Assembly: GCF_932526225.1 (NCBI RefSeq)
Contig: NC_064035.1
Coordinates: 10,775,296 to 10,839,295, forward strand
Source: Nematostella vectensis
Lineage: Eukaryota; Cnidaria; Anthozoa; Actiniaria; Edwardsiidae
DNA length: 64,000 nucleotides
Direction: 5' to 3'
Position numbers and translations under genes: made by a program
The notes under the pieces: model-generated
What the model was told of the DNA's origin: nothing
The model's database searches: none
What the model saw: only the letters and a program-made list of their open reading frames with translations
In this document: positions 1 to 10,894 of the stretch, one piece after another
How the letters are laid out: the number at the start of each line of letters is the position of its first letter
Numbering within the stretch: the stretch's first letter is position 1

Positions 1-59
1 GGCCAGTGGCTAAGACGACCAATAAGCCTCCGAGGTAAAGTCCATTGGGTGATTATGGT

Positions 60-725
60 TTAGTGGTATAGTGACGACGGTGGTTATGATGTTGGTGATG
101 GCAATGGTGGCAGTAATGACGATGTGTTGGTTATGATGCTGATGATGTCAATGGTGATGGTGGCAAAGGTGGTGATAACGGTGTTGTGGTTATGATGTTG
201 GTGATGGCAATGGTGGCAGTGATGACGATGTGTTGGTTATGATGCTGATGATGTCAATGGTGATGGTGGCTAAGGTGGCGATGACGATGTGGTGGTTATG
301 ATGCTGGTGATGACGATAGTGATGGTGGTGATTACGATGGTGATGATGATAGTGATGATGATGGTGGTGATAATAGGGGGATGATTACGATGGTGATGAT
401 GATGGTGGTTACAATAGGGGGTGATATGACGATGGTGATGATGATAGTGATGATGATGGTGATGATGATAAAGGGTGATGACGATGATGATAGTGATGAT
501 TATGGTGGTGATGATAGGCGGATGATTACGATGGTGATGATGATAATGATGATGATGGTGGTGATAATAGGGGGTGATGATGATAATGGTGATGATAGGG
601 GGATGGATCATTACGATGGTGGTTATGATGCTGGTGATGTCGATGGTGGTAGTGGTAGTGGTGGGGATGATGATGGTAGTGGTAGTGATGACGATGATGG
701 CGATGTTCATGGTGATTGGGGTTGA
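60..725. repeat. GAT/GGT-rich simple-sequence tract
   Basis: About 660 bp built almost only of GATG, GGTG and GATGAT words, with a longer duplicated block near the start (a repeated phrase around tgttggttatgatgctgatg at about 125 and 230). Both strands are open for over 100 codons, but they would encode only low-complexity Asp/Met/Gly or His/Ile/Thr strings, so I treat those frames as by-products of the repeat. Confidence 0.9.
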
Positions 726-1103
726 TTAAGATGGTAATGATGATAGTGATGGTGATGATGTTTACGATCGTTGATATGATGGAAGATGACGATAAATGTC
801 AGGGAGGTGTTGATGTAAGTGAAATTCAAAATTCACGATACTTTTCCTGTAAGTCAAGGCATTATTTTTGCACTTTCGTCGCCATTGATGGCCGGTGGCG
901 ATAGGTACTATGGGGTCATTTTTGGTTGCAATAAAAAAACTGGTTGTGTTGGGAGAGTCAGTGTGCTGATATTCAGGACCGTAGCTGCTCCATGTTCCGC
1001 TGTAGTGTGAAAAGCGTCACTATATAATCAATTTTACATCAATATGTAAGTAAATAATTATTTTTACGTCACTATTTAAGAGCATAATAATTTTTACGTT
1101 CTT
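726..1103. other. no gene recognised
   Basis: AT-rich sequence between the simple repeat and the first candidate ODAD2 exon. It contains a short imperfect repeat around tttttacgtcactat at about 1060-1095. No conserved reading frame or RNA gene was recognised. Confidence 0.5.
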
Positions 1104-1843
1104 GTGTTTAGCAAAAATGACAAGAATTCACCTAAAAAATTCGCGCCAAAAGATAATTCAAAGGAGAAAAAAGATAACGTGATCATCAAAAGGAAGCAAA
1201 AGCTGGAGCCGTCACTCAAATGGAGAACCTTGAACCTGCTCGGCAATGATGAGAGGTATGTTTATTCCATACACACGCCTAGTGTTAAGTGTTATAGTCT
1301 TATATTCTATACGTGGATTTGTTAGCAGTTCTTGTTTTTTCTAGTGATGGTGGTAGTGAAGACAAAAAGAAGCAAGGGACGGCTAAATCGAAGCAGAGTA
1401 GACGCGAAAGGTAAGAGCAGCCCGTCCCTCCCCCTCCTACCGGTCCCGCTATAACTGCGCACCACCCCCCTCCCCTCCTACCGGTCCCGCTACAACTGCG
1501 CACCACCCCCCTCCCCCTCCTTCCGGTCCCGCTATAACTGCGCACCACCCCCCTCCCACCGGTCCCTTTATAACTGCGCACCACCCCCCTCCCCCTCCTA
1601 CCGGTCCCGCTATTACTGCGCACCACCCCCTCCCCCTCCTACCAGCCCCGTTATAACTGCGCACCACCCCCTCCCCCTCCCCCAGGCAATATTGGTTACG
1701 CGGCGCCTGATGTCTGGTTGTTAAAAAGCCGCAGGCAGACGATGCATTCGGAGCGGGGGCGATCCGTGGCGACGTACCCAGACACCATCTACAGCGAGAG
1801 CTCAACAGAAAGCGAAGAGGAGGATGATAGAGTGATGGACGGC
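1104..1843 (+). CDS. candidate upstream (pre-ARM) exons of ODAD2, tentative
   Basis: Three stretches look like exons upstream of the ARM region. The first is lysine-rich and ends at a good donor (gagag|gtatgt, about 1256). The second, about 1350-1410, lies between ttttctag and gtaaga and encodes a Lys/Gln/Ser-rich segment. The third, about 1686-1843, follows a C-rich acceptor and encodes a segment ending in an acidic run (SSTESEEEDDR). The phase between the second and third does not join cleanly in the frames I tried, so at least one boundary is wrong or an exon is missing. They are assigned to ODAD2 only by position and strand; low-complexity charged linkers cannot be recognised by family. 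Confidence 0.35.
1420..1690. repeat. C-rich intronic minisatellite, about 40-bp unit
   Basis: About six or seven copies of a unit containing ctaccggtcccgctataact followed by gcgcaccacc and a C-run. The array starts within about 25 bp of the putative donor at 1411 and runs to the C-rich acceptor near 1685, so it fills nearly the whole intron. Confidence 0.9.
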
Positions 1844-2140
1844 AAAGTGGTTAGTATTGATAAACCGATAAACCGACCATCCAAAATCCCCACACCACAA
1901 ACCATCCTACCCCCAACACCATCTAAAGCGAGAGCTCAACAGAAAGCGAAGAGTGTGGTAGAGTGGTGGTTAGTATTGATTTGGGAAAAAGGAACCGACC
2001 ATCCACGAACCCTTCACCACACATCATGCTACCCCGCTCCCCCCCCCCCCCCCCCCCCCCCAGGACACCATCTTTAGCGAGAGCTCAACAGTAAACGCAG
2101 AGGAAGATGATAGACGAGATGATAGATGACGTATCGGAGA
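1783..2140. repeat. imperfect triplication of an exon end and following intron
   Basis: Three copies begin at about 1783, 1917 and 2065 (spacing about 134 and 148 bp). Each opens with caccatct, then gcgagagctcaacag. Copies one and two also share the downstream ggttagtattgat. The second is separated from the third by a C-run of about 20 bases. The third copy keeps an open acidic frame for about 20 codons before a stop. Length variation around the homopolymer could be an assembly effect. Confidence 0.75.
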
Positions 2141-2738
2141 CGGAAGTTTCATGGTTGATGTTGTTGGTGTTGCTATTTTTAGAACGCTGCCGACTTACCT
2201 TCGGAATATTGGCAGATACAAAGAATGGTCAAGTTTTTGAAGGTTTGTTTCTTAGTATTACTTGTTTTGCTATGATTGTCATGTTTCATTCCTTCAAGAG
2301 AAACAATAGATAGATAACAAACACAGACAAGCTGGGTGAACAGCTGAAACACTGAAACAGCTCAACCCCGGCCATGTCAGAAATAACAACCTTCCCATGA
2401 AAGACGCCGAAGAGCTTGTTGCGACAACAAAAACTTAGGTAGAGATAATAATATTGGGGATAGAGATTGGTAAAAATTGGTCATTATAAGAGACAAAGGG
2501 AGAAATTGTTCATTTCAATAGTTCTTCACACACAGATTAAATAGCACATGGTAGTCATTTAAATGCACTGCTCGGGGGGGAGGGGGAGGGGTAAAATAAT
2601 ATGGCTTTCAGAATTATAGAGGTGAGACAAGCGCCTCCAGCGCGCCACCCCACCCACCCACAGTTCTCATATGTTAATTTTATTTGGACTTGTGTTATTT
2701 TATTTATTCTATTTGACTTGTGATATGTCTTTACGCAG

Positions 2739-5700
2739 ATTGGGAATCCTACCGCTACGGTTATCTGCTTGTGCGGCTTAAGAGACTTTAACCTTTCTCA
2801 AGAGATGTGCCAAATGGCTATACGTGATATCAACGGCTTGCAGATACTCATCAACCTTCTTAAGACTGAGAGCGACAAGTGCAAGATTGGGTCACTTAAA
2901 ATCCTTCAACCACTGACCACTAGTAGCAAATACAACAGAAACGCTATCATTAACCTTGGAGGTCAGTCGTACAAGCAAATAGTTCTAGCCTTTTAAATTG
3001 GAACAATAGTTTGATCCAGGAATTCAATAGGGGAAGCCAGTGTAGAAAAAGGAATATTTTGACGGTCATTCAATAAGAAGAAATGGCCAAGGGATGATGC
3101 ACGCGCACCCTACGCACCCCCTTATGTACGCGCCGGCCAGTTTGACTAATTTCATTGGGTGCTTACGCAGGAGTTCAACTGTTGGTTGACCTTGTGACCA
3201 CAGGAAGCCAGGAGGTCCAGGGCCTGGCCGCCGCAACTCTAGCCAATATCGCCATGGCGAGCAGAGCTAGGAACATCCTGCGACGATGTGGAGGAATACG
3301 AAAAATGGTAATAAAAAAGATAAAGATTTATATAGCGTCTAATCAATGACTGTTCTAAGCTCTTAACAGTTTTTAAAATTCCTATCCCGGAACACAAGCA
3401 TATAGTAAGCTCACATACGTTCAACAAGTCAAATTTAGGGCAGAGTATCAGACAGACACTGTCCATGTCCCGACTGGGAACCCACAGCGTTTCAGCAGGG
3501 CGTCTCAGCAGGGTCGAGAGGCTTTAAATTCGCTAATACATTGGGCCACACATGATTCGCGTTGTTTGAAACAGTTGTGCATGCAGCTGTCATAGGAACG
3601 CTTACTCCTGACACATCACATCCCATAATGCAGGTGAACTTACTGAACTACCAAGACAAGTCTTGGCGCAAACAGAAGTCGCAAGAGCAAAAGAACCTTG
3701 ACCTTGAGGTGGCCCGCAGTGCCGCGCTTGCGCTATGGAGCTGCAGTACAAGCATGCGCAACAGGACGTCTATCTTTAAGGCAGGAAGCGTGCCACTGCT
3801 CGCGAGACTGATTCGCCTTGAGAGAGAAGACGTACTCATCCCAGTAGTGGGCCTTGTCCAGGAATGCGCGATAGAGGTTTGTGAGTGGGTGTTGTCCAGG
3901 AATACGCGATAGAGGTTTCTGAGTGGGCCTTGTCTAGGAATGTGAGATACAGGTTTGTGAGTGGGCCTTTTCTAGGAATGTGAGATACAGGTTTGTGAGT
4001 GGGCCTTGTCTAGGAATGTGAGATACAGGTTTGTGAGTGGGCCTTGTCTAGGAATGTGAGATACAGGTTTGTGAGTGGGCCTTGTCTAGGAATGTGAGAT
4101 ACAGGTTTGTGAGTGGGCCTTGTCTATGAATGTGAGATACAGGTTTGTGAGTGGGCCTTGTCTAGGAATGTGAGATACAGGTTTGTGAGTGGGCCTTGTC
4201 TAGGAATAGAGGTACGTGAATGCGCAATTGAGGTTTGGGGATGCGCGATAGAGGTTTGTGAATGAGCCATAGAGGTTTGGGAATGATCTATAGAGCTTTT
4301 TGAATGAGCTATAGAGGTTTGGGAACGCGCTATGGGCAAACCTCTGAAAAGAAGAACTAAATCAATATCAAAACTTTCATTCCATTTTAAGACACGATAC
4401 CGAACAGCTTTTAAGAACGAGAACATGATCGAGCCAATCGTGCAGAACCTGAAGACAGAGAACCAGGAATTGCAAATCTACTGCGCTAATGCCATCTTCA
4501 AGGTATGCACACAAATCACATAAGGTAGACAGAAAGTGGTCGAATCTTATCGTGAACGTATCACGATACGTACACGAATATGGTGAAAGTTGTTTGACTG
4601 AGAAGTGGCTAGTATTTGTAAGTGTAAAGGTCGATATGGTAATACACAATTATGCTCACAGTGTGCCGAAGACGAGGATACACGCAAAGTTGTCCACAAA
4701 TATGGAGGACTCGAGACGCTTGTCAAGTTACTCTCCTCGCATCAAAACAAGAAGCTGTTGGCCGCTGTTACTGGTGCTATCTGGAAATGCTCTGTCAGTG
4801 TGGAGAATACGAAGAGGTGGATATGTACTGTTTGTTTGCTTGGTCGTTTGAGTTTCTTGTGCGTTTATCTAAAGCTTTATCAAAGGAGTTAAAAGGTGTA
4901 ACAATATAAAAATATATACATACCTTATCTGATTGTCAGGAGCGAGAGTGAATAAACGGAGTTTTTTGGCGGGAAGCACAGTAACGCGCGCGAACCATAT
5001 GTCGCTTATGACAAGAGTATTTATTTCTGTTCTGTTCTTCTGTTTGGGGTTTGGTAATTCCGTGCCCGAGTGGTTTGAGGGATTTGTTTCTCAGATTCCA
5101 TTTAACTTGACCTTAAACAGGTTTCTTGAGCTTGACATTGTTGAGGCACTACTCAGGTTCTTGCAAGACGAGCACGAGGAACAGCCAGAACAGGTATGCT
5201 CGAATGCACTCTAATCTGAACTCTTGAATAGCCAAAAAGCCAAAATAGGGTACAACTCTAATTCACAAAGGGTTCAAAGATACGAGAGTTTCAAATAATC
5301 GTGCGCGGGGACACCTCTCTAATGGTTAGCAGTATTAACTAACACGCCTACAGGCGCTTTGAGAGTAACACCTAAGGAACGGAAAATTCTAAAAGGCAAC
5401 TTTTTTCTAATATCTCTTTAGGTGCAAGTCCACATTGTAGGAGCGCTCTCAGAACTCGCCAAAGTGCAGAAGGGTCGTTTGGAGATCCTCGCCTGCAAGG
5501 GATGCAAGACGCTGGTTGACCTGTCAACCGACCCCAATGAAGAACTAGTCGAGCAAGTGGGCAGAGCTATCGCCGCCTGCTCTCAGGACGTAGAGTGCAG
5601 GGGGTAAGAGACCTGTGAAGTACAATAAAGTGTGCCATTCCTATCTTCTTCAACAACTTGGAAAACTTAAGGAAAAAATCCCAAAATAATGCATTCAAAT

Positions 5701-8700
5701 AAATCCATCTTTTCCTTTGATTTGGGATGTTCTGAAGAAAATCCTGAAGATATTCTTAAAGAAGAAACTGCTTCTCCGTTGAGTTAACCAAATAATGAAA
5801 TCAATAAGAAATTACTTGTCTTGGTAGTGACTGCTACAGTAATGTAAGAAAATCTAGATTCGCATATTGTAAAAACGCTAAGAATTCAAGCTTCAGGTAC
5901 CATGTAATCTATATCGTAACATGTTTAACCTTTCTACAGACAATTCAACCGCCGTGATGGGTTAAGGCTCCTGTGGTCTTTGCTCAAGTCAAATAACCCC
6001 AAGGTAAAATGCTAAGCAGTAGACAAGCTTGCACACAGGCGTGCATACACAGGCCAGGCAGGCTGGCGGTAGACAAACACCTTGGATATATATACTTTGA
6101 TAATAGTTTGTGTGGACATAGCCATACATCTTGCAAAGAGAGCAATATTACCAAGTCCAACAGCCCTTAGATAACAGACATAGCCATACACCTTGCAAAG
6201 AGAGTAGTTACCAAGTCCAAAAGCCCTTAGATAACAGACATAGCCATACACCTTGCAAAGAGAGCAGTTACCAAGTCCAAAAGCCCTTAGATAATAGACA
6301 TAGCCATACACCTTGCAAAGAGAGCAGTATTACCGAGTCCAACAACCCTTAGATAATAGACATAGCCATACACCTTGCAAAGAGAGCAGTATTACCAAGT
6401 CCAAAAGCCCTTAGATAATAGACATAGCCATACACCTTGCAAAGAGAGCAGTTACCAAGTCCAAAAGCCCTTAGATAATAGACATAGCCATACACCTTGC
6501 AAAGAGAGCAGTATTACCGAGTCCAACAACCCTTAGATAATAGACATAGCCATACACCTTGCAAAGAGAGCAGTATTACCAAGTCCAAAAGCCCTTAGAT
6601 AATAGACATAGCCATACACCTTGCAAAGAGAGCAGTATTACCAAGTCCAACAGCCCTTAGATAATAGACATAGCCATACACCTTGCAAAGAGAGCAGTAT
6701 TACCAAGTCCAACAGCCCTTAGATAATAGTTCATGTAGACATGGCCATACACCTTGCAAAGAGAGCAGTTACCAAGTCTAAAAGCCCTTAGATAATAGAC
6801 ATAGCCATACACCTTGCAAAGAGAGCAGTATTATCAAGTCCAAGAGCCCTTAGATAATAGACATAGCCATACACCTTGCAAAGAGAGCAGTATTATCAAG
6901 TCCAACAGCCCTTAGATAATAGACAAAGCCATACACCTTGCAAAGAGAGCAGTTACCAAGTCCAAAAGCCCTTAGATAATAGACATAGTCATACACCTTG
7001 CAAAGAGAGCAGTATTACCGAGTCCAACAACCCTTAGATAATAGACATAGCCATACACCTTGCAAAGAGAGCAGACCCTTAGATAATATTTCCATGTAGA
7101 CAAGCCAAGCATGCAAAGACAGGACCTTCAACGAGTTTTCGTATATTTCAGTCTGAGTTTCCATACCATTGCAGGTTATTGCAAGTGCATCATGGGGAAT
7201 ACATGGTTTGATGGAGGATACTCCGGTAAGGCATGTCATTATATATGAAAAAATACCATATACGTCCTTGCAATAAAAACTAATCTTTTTTTTGCTGTGA
7301 AAATTGCGCAAGCTTAGGATAATTCAATGTCCTTGTCAAGGAAGTCTGAATAAGGGATTTTTTCCTTCCACAGGAAGCGTGGGAGAACGCTCGTTCGTTT
7401 GTCGGTGGACTTGAGCTGATTGTGAATATGCTGGAATCCGATGATATTGAGGTGGGGCTTCTTTACGATCAGAGTAGTGTGTCGACGTCACACTTCGTGG
7501 GTGCTGATTGCAGTAAAGCATCTGGCAAGCATCTCGAAGGGTCTCTTCCCCTTAGTAAAGGGTAGACCACGGCGCGCGAGGATGCCTTAGATCACAAAGC
7601 TACTAGTATCTGTTTAGTATTAAACTAGCCTGGAGCCTGACACTCAGGCTAGTATTAACCTTTCTAGTATCTGTTTAGTAATATAACAGGGCCGTAGCTA
7701 GCATTGAGAGCTACGGCCAGAATGTAGAGCCAGAATTTTACAAAGGGCGTATGAAATGGCGGCTTAACTCCAGCAATTACAAAGACTAAGGCTCGCTCTA
7801 GCCATACAGTTCTGTTCCTAGGGGGCTAACATTTTAGTGACACAAACCCAAAACTGCTTAGGAGCCGGTTCTTCGTTATAGAGGACAAGAGAATCCAGAT
7901 AAGCGTCCAGCCCAATCTTGGGGACACAGGGAGCCAATCCTTGGAAACAAAGGAAGACCATTCTCGTGGGGATTTGCAAATCGCTGTCGGCAAATATGCC
8001 CAACTATGCACATCATTACGCAACTTCCCAATTTCCTCGGTGAGGGGGTATGGATTATTTTCTTGAATACCACAATGATAAAGTTTAAACCACTTCAGGC
8101 AGCTTTCTATGTACAGCGAGTTGCTGATTATAACTCTGTGGGTTTTTCCAGGTTTTAACAAGTGTCTGTGCGGCTATCGGTAACGTCGCTAATGAGGGTG
8201 AGAATATTGGAGTCATCACAGACTATGGAGTTGTGAAGCATTTAGCCAAGCTAACAGTCCTGGTGAGTTCTTACCATTTTTGACTTGATCCATCTTTATC
8301 CATCTTTGTCTTTTTATCTTAATTAGCTATTATTATCCTCCTCCTGTTTACTCAGTTCCACTAGCTAAGACTGTTGAAAGAAGAAAGATTTCGTTTTCAA
8401 TTCAAAAGGTCGACCTCTCTTTAGAAACTAGACGTTCTGCGTTGATATCTGTCATTTTGACATTTACCAACTCATTTAGAGCTACGTTTTGTATTTTAAG
8501 AATGATATCGCGCTGAGAAGACATCTTGCAGAGGCCATTGCTCGGTAGGTTCTACTCTGCTATACGTAAAAATGCACCTCGACATTCGTGAGGATACGGT
8601 ACGTCCAAGCTACAAACATACATCCTTATTCTGAGTTTTGCTCCCTCTAAACTATGATTAGTGTTCTTATGAGAATCTTATCCTTGACTTTTCAAGTTGG

Positions 8701-10894
8701 CCCTAAGCTATTTTGTGTAGGCTTTGTTCCCAAGCCACAATTACATCATTTTTGTTCCTTGTTTTAAATACCTTTTAAACAATTCTTGACCTGACTTCTG
8801 TTGGCTTTGATTCCAAGTGTTATGTGCTTATCACTGAGAAAAATCCCTTTGACTCTTTGTTTAGGTGCTGCAAGTGGGGTCACAATGCACGTGACTTCAC
8901 ACGTGAAGGGGCCGTGGAGGCTATGGTAGAGTACCTTTCTACAGACGATACCATCTTGAAGCGATCGGCTGTCCGTGCACTGCACCAACTGGCACGGTAC
9001 CCGGAGAGCTGCATCAAGATGCATTCAAGTGGAGTTGTCAAGGTACGTTCACAAGGCCAAAAATAGTAAGATAAGTATTAAGGGGTTGCAAGAGAGCATA
9101 AGATAAGAAACATAAGATAAGGGACACTTTGGTATTACCCGCGCGCCATGTCGCGTCCGAATCCGGCTGTTTTTAGTAACCACCACCCCACCACGGCGCG
9201 TGAAGATTTGCTCCTTTTATTTTGTCCAACTCCACCGCGGGTTGCGTGTTGTTGTTTTGCCAACTCGATAGGAATGAAAAGGGATCATGTAAAATAACTC
9301 GGAAGAAAAAAAACAAGTCTAACTTAAATAAGCAAGATTGGCAAATATACTTACAGAAAACTAAATACCTGAATAGTTTATCTTTTTTGTTTGTCTGAGC
9401 GGCGAAGTCAAGTAAAGAAGAAAGAAAATAGCGAAGAGCGATAAAATGGCTGTGATACCGCGTTTGATTCAAATCCCGACTCCAGCTTGTATATACTTAA
9501 TAGTTATAGAAATGTATAGAAACAACATCAAAGAAGTACAGTAGAATATCTCCCTCTTTATTTTCTCAATATTAGAAAAGCTCAGAATGATACTTCAGCT
9601 TGCTGGCTTTGATCATCACAAAAATGCATTCCCTCGCTACAAGGATAGTTTTATGAAATGTATTTTTCTTGGATTCCTCCTCAATTCACCGGAATATTCA
9701 TAAAAATCAATATTATTTCTAACTTACAGATTTCGTTTGACCATTAGGAAGATAATGAAGAGCGGAAGCGGTGTTTGAAGCACTAGGTTTTCCGCTCTTG
9801 ATTTTGAATGAAGTCTTTTTTTTTACAAGTTTTCGAAATCTTGCAATTCTCGAAGTACTACAATATCCCCTTAATAACCCGCAACTGCCTGTATCATTGG
9901 TGCTTGAATGAAATTTTCGATGTTATTAGTGCAAATAGGGCGGGGTTTTTTTTCGGTTTAAAGTCACAAAACAGCGGCAAACAAGATGTAAATGCCGAAG
10001 CGCGGGGGCTGGGAGAGTAAAAATGCTCACGCGCAGTGGTGGGGTGGTGGTTACTAAAAATAGCCAGGATGGAAATCGACATGGCGCGCGGGTAATACCA
10101 AAGTGTCCCTCTCTTATCTTATGATCTCTTGGGGGTTGTCAAGGCCATACAAAGAACGATAAGTATTGGGGGGTTGTCAAGGCACGTTCACAAGGCCAAA
10201 AATAGTAAGATAGGTATTGCCAAGGTACGTTCACAAGGCCAAAAAATAGTAAGATAGGTATTGACGGATTGTCAAGGTACGTTCACAAGGCCAAAAATAG
10301 TAAGATAGGTATTGAGCGGTTGTCAAGGTACGCTCACAAGGCCATACATAGTGAGATAAGTATTGAGGGAATGATAAAACAGACTCTAGCCAGCAGGAAG
10401 GGTGATCGAACAGACTGAACGGTATGCTGATCCAAAGGTATGAGGCACTTCCAGGTCGCGGCTCTCTTAAATTTAAGGGTAAAGTTTTTGGTACGTGTTT
10501 GTAAGTCCGCAGCTTAATATAGGCCAGTAAATAGCTAAGTCGATAGGTGGGCTGTTGAAGCGGAAGGGGCAAAAGAAGGATGGGAGTAGAGGGAGAATAG
10601 GTTGATAGGTGACAATACAGATTCAGGTGAAATCAAAGACAGGTACCCGAGAAAGGGGGGGAGGGATAGGGTTAAAAATAGAATATAAACACTAAGGATC
10701 TTTTTCTGCAGCCCCTCATGGAAATGGTTGGATCTGAGGACGAAGCGCTGCAAGAGGCCGCGGCCGGTTGTTTGCTTAACATAAGAAAACTGGCAATGGC
10801 GAACGAGAAGGCACGTCAGGATGCACGCAAGAATAGAGACAACCGATCGGATATCATGAAAACACCTACAGACATTCCAAACTCATCAGGCTAG
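2739..10894 (+). CDS. ODAD2: ODAD2 / ARMC4, outer dynein arm docking complex subunit, ARM-repeat region, 14 exons
   Basis: Exons read by splice signals and phase: 2739-2961, 3171-3307, 3634-3876, 4392-4502, 4662-4816, 5121-5193, 5422-5603, 5940-6003, 7175-7225, 7374-7451, 8152-8262, 8480-8544, 8865-9042, 10712-10894. They sum to 1,854 bp and join in frame, giving 617 residues ending at TAG 10892. Landmarks in vertebrate ARMC4 order are [77 protein letters not shown] and a final [14 protein letters not shown] before a short hydrophilic tail. The family is a tandem armadillo-repeat protein that anchors outer dynein arms to ciliary doublet microtubules. The N-terminal part upstream is only tentatively placed. 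Introns carry four minisatellites and one DNA element, yet no exon lesion is visible. Confidence 0.92.
3847..4330. repeat. 38-bp minisatellite copied from an exon-intron junction
   Basis: The unit gtgggccttgtctaggaatg plus tgagatacaggtttgtga repeats every 38 bp at 3847, 3885, 3923, 3961, 3999, 4037, 4075, 4113, 4151 and 4189, then decays to about 4330. The first unit is the last 30 bases of ODAD2 exon 3634-3876 plus the start of its intron; the splice donor is ag|gtttgtga at 3875-3884. Each downstream unit therefore carries a copy of the donor. Confidence 0.93.
6115..7090. repeat. intronic minisatellite, about 57-62-bp unit, about 16 copies
   Basis: The unit reads acatagccatacaccttgca then aagagagcag, an optional tatt, accaagtccaa, a variable pair and agcccttagataatag. 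Long units (with tatt) and short units (without) are interspersed, with sub-variants such as cgagtccaacaa recurring next to aagtccaaaag. It lies in the ODAD2 intron between exons ending 6003 and starting 7175. Unlike the other arrays in this gene it is not a copy of the neighbouring exon. Confidence 0.93.
9036..10370. repeat. about 51-bp minisatellite copied from an exon-intron junction, split by a transposon
   Basis: ODAD2 exon 8865-9042 ends ggagttgtcaag, followed by gtacgttcacaaggcc. The phrase ttgtcaaggtacgttcacaa, with caaaaatagtaagatag after it, recurs in degenerate or intact form at about 10136, 10173, 10220, 10269 and 10320. The transposon at 9091-10130 sits between the first (true) copy and the others, so the duplication probably preceded the insertion. 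Confidence 0.88.
9091..10130. mobile_element. non-autonomous DNA transposon with long terminal inverted repeats
   Basis: The left arm (about 9091-9200) contains gggacactttggtattaccc, gcgcgccatgtcg and ttagtaaccaccaccccacc. The right arm (about 10028-10130) carries these as reverse complements in mirrored order. The outer boundary (aagagagcataagataag on the left, cttatcttatgatctctt on the right) is blurred by an extra copy of cataagataag on the left. Flanks ggggttgc and ggggttgt may be an imperfect 8-bp target duplication, but the host sequence is itself a tandem repeat, so this is uncertain. No transposase frame was seen in the interior, which is about 0.8 kb. Confidence 0.8.

Noticed and set aside
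270-725. Long His/Ile/Thr-rich and Asp/Met/Gly-rich open frames on both strands
   Set aside because: They are translations of the GAT/GGT simple repeat; open in several frames, with no domain or splice context.
1300-1805. Minus-strand Gly/Val/Arg-rich repeated frame
   Set aside because: Read-through of the C-rich minisatellite in the ODAD2 intron; repeat period, not protein, explains it.
6012-6352. Repeated Tyr/Gly/Leu-rich and His/Lys-rich peptides on the two strands
   Set aside because: Translations of the intronic minisatellite.
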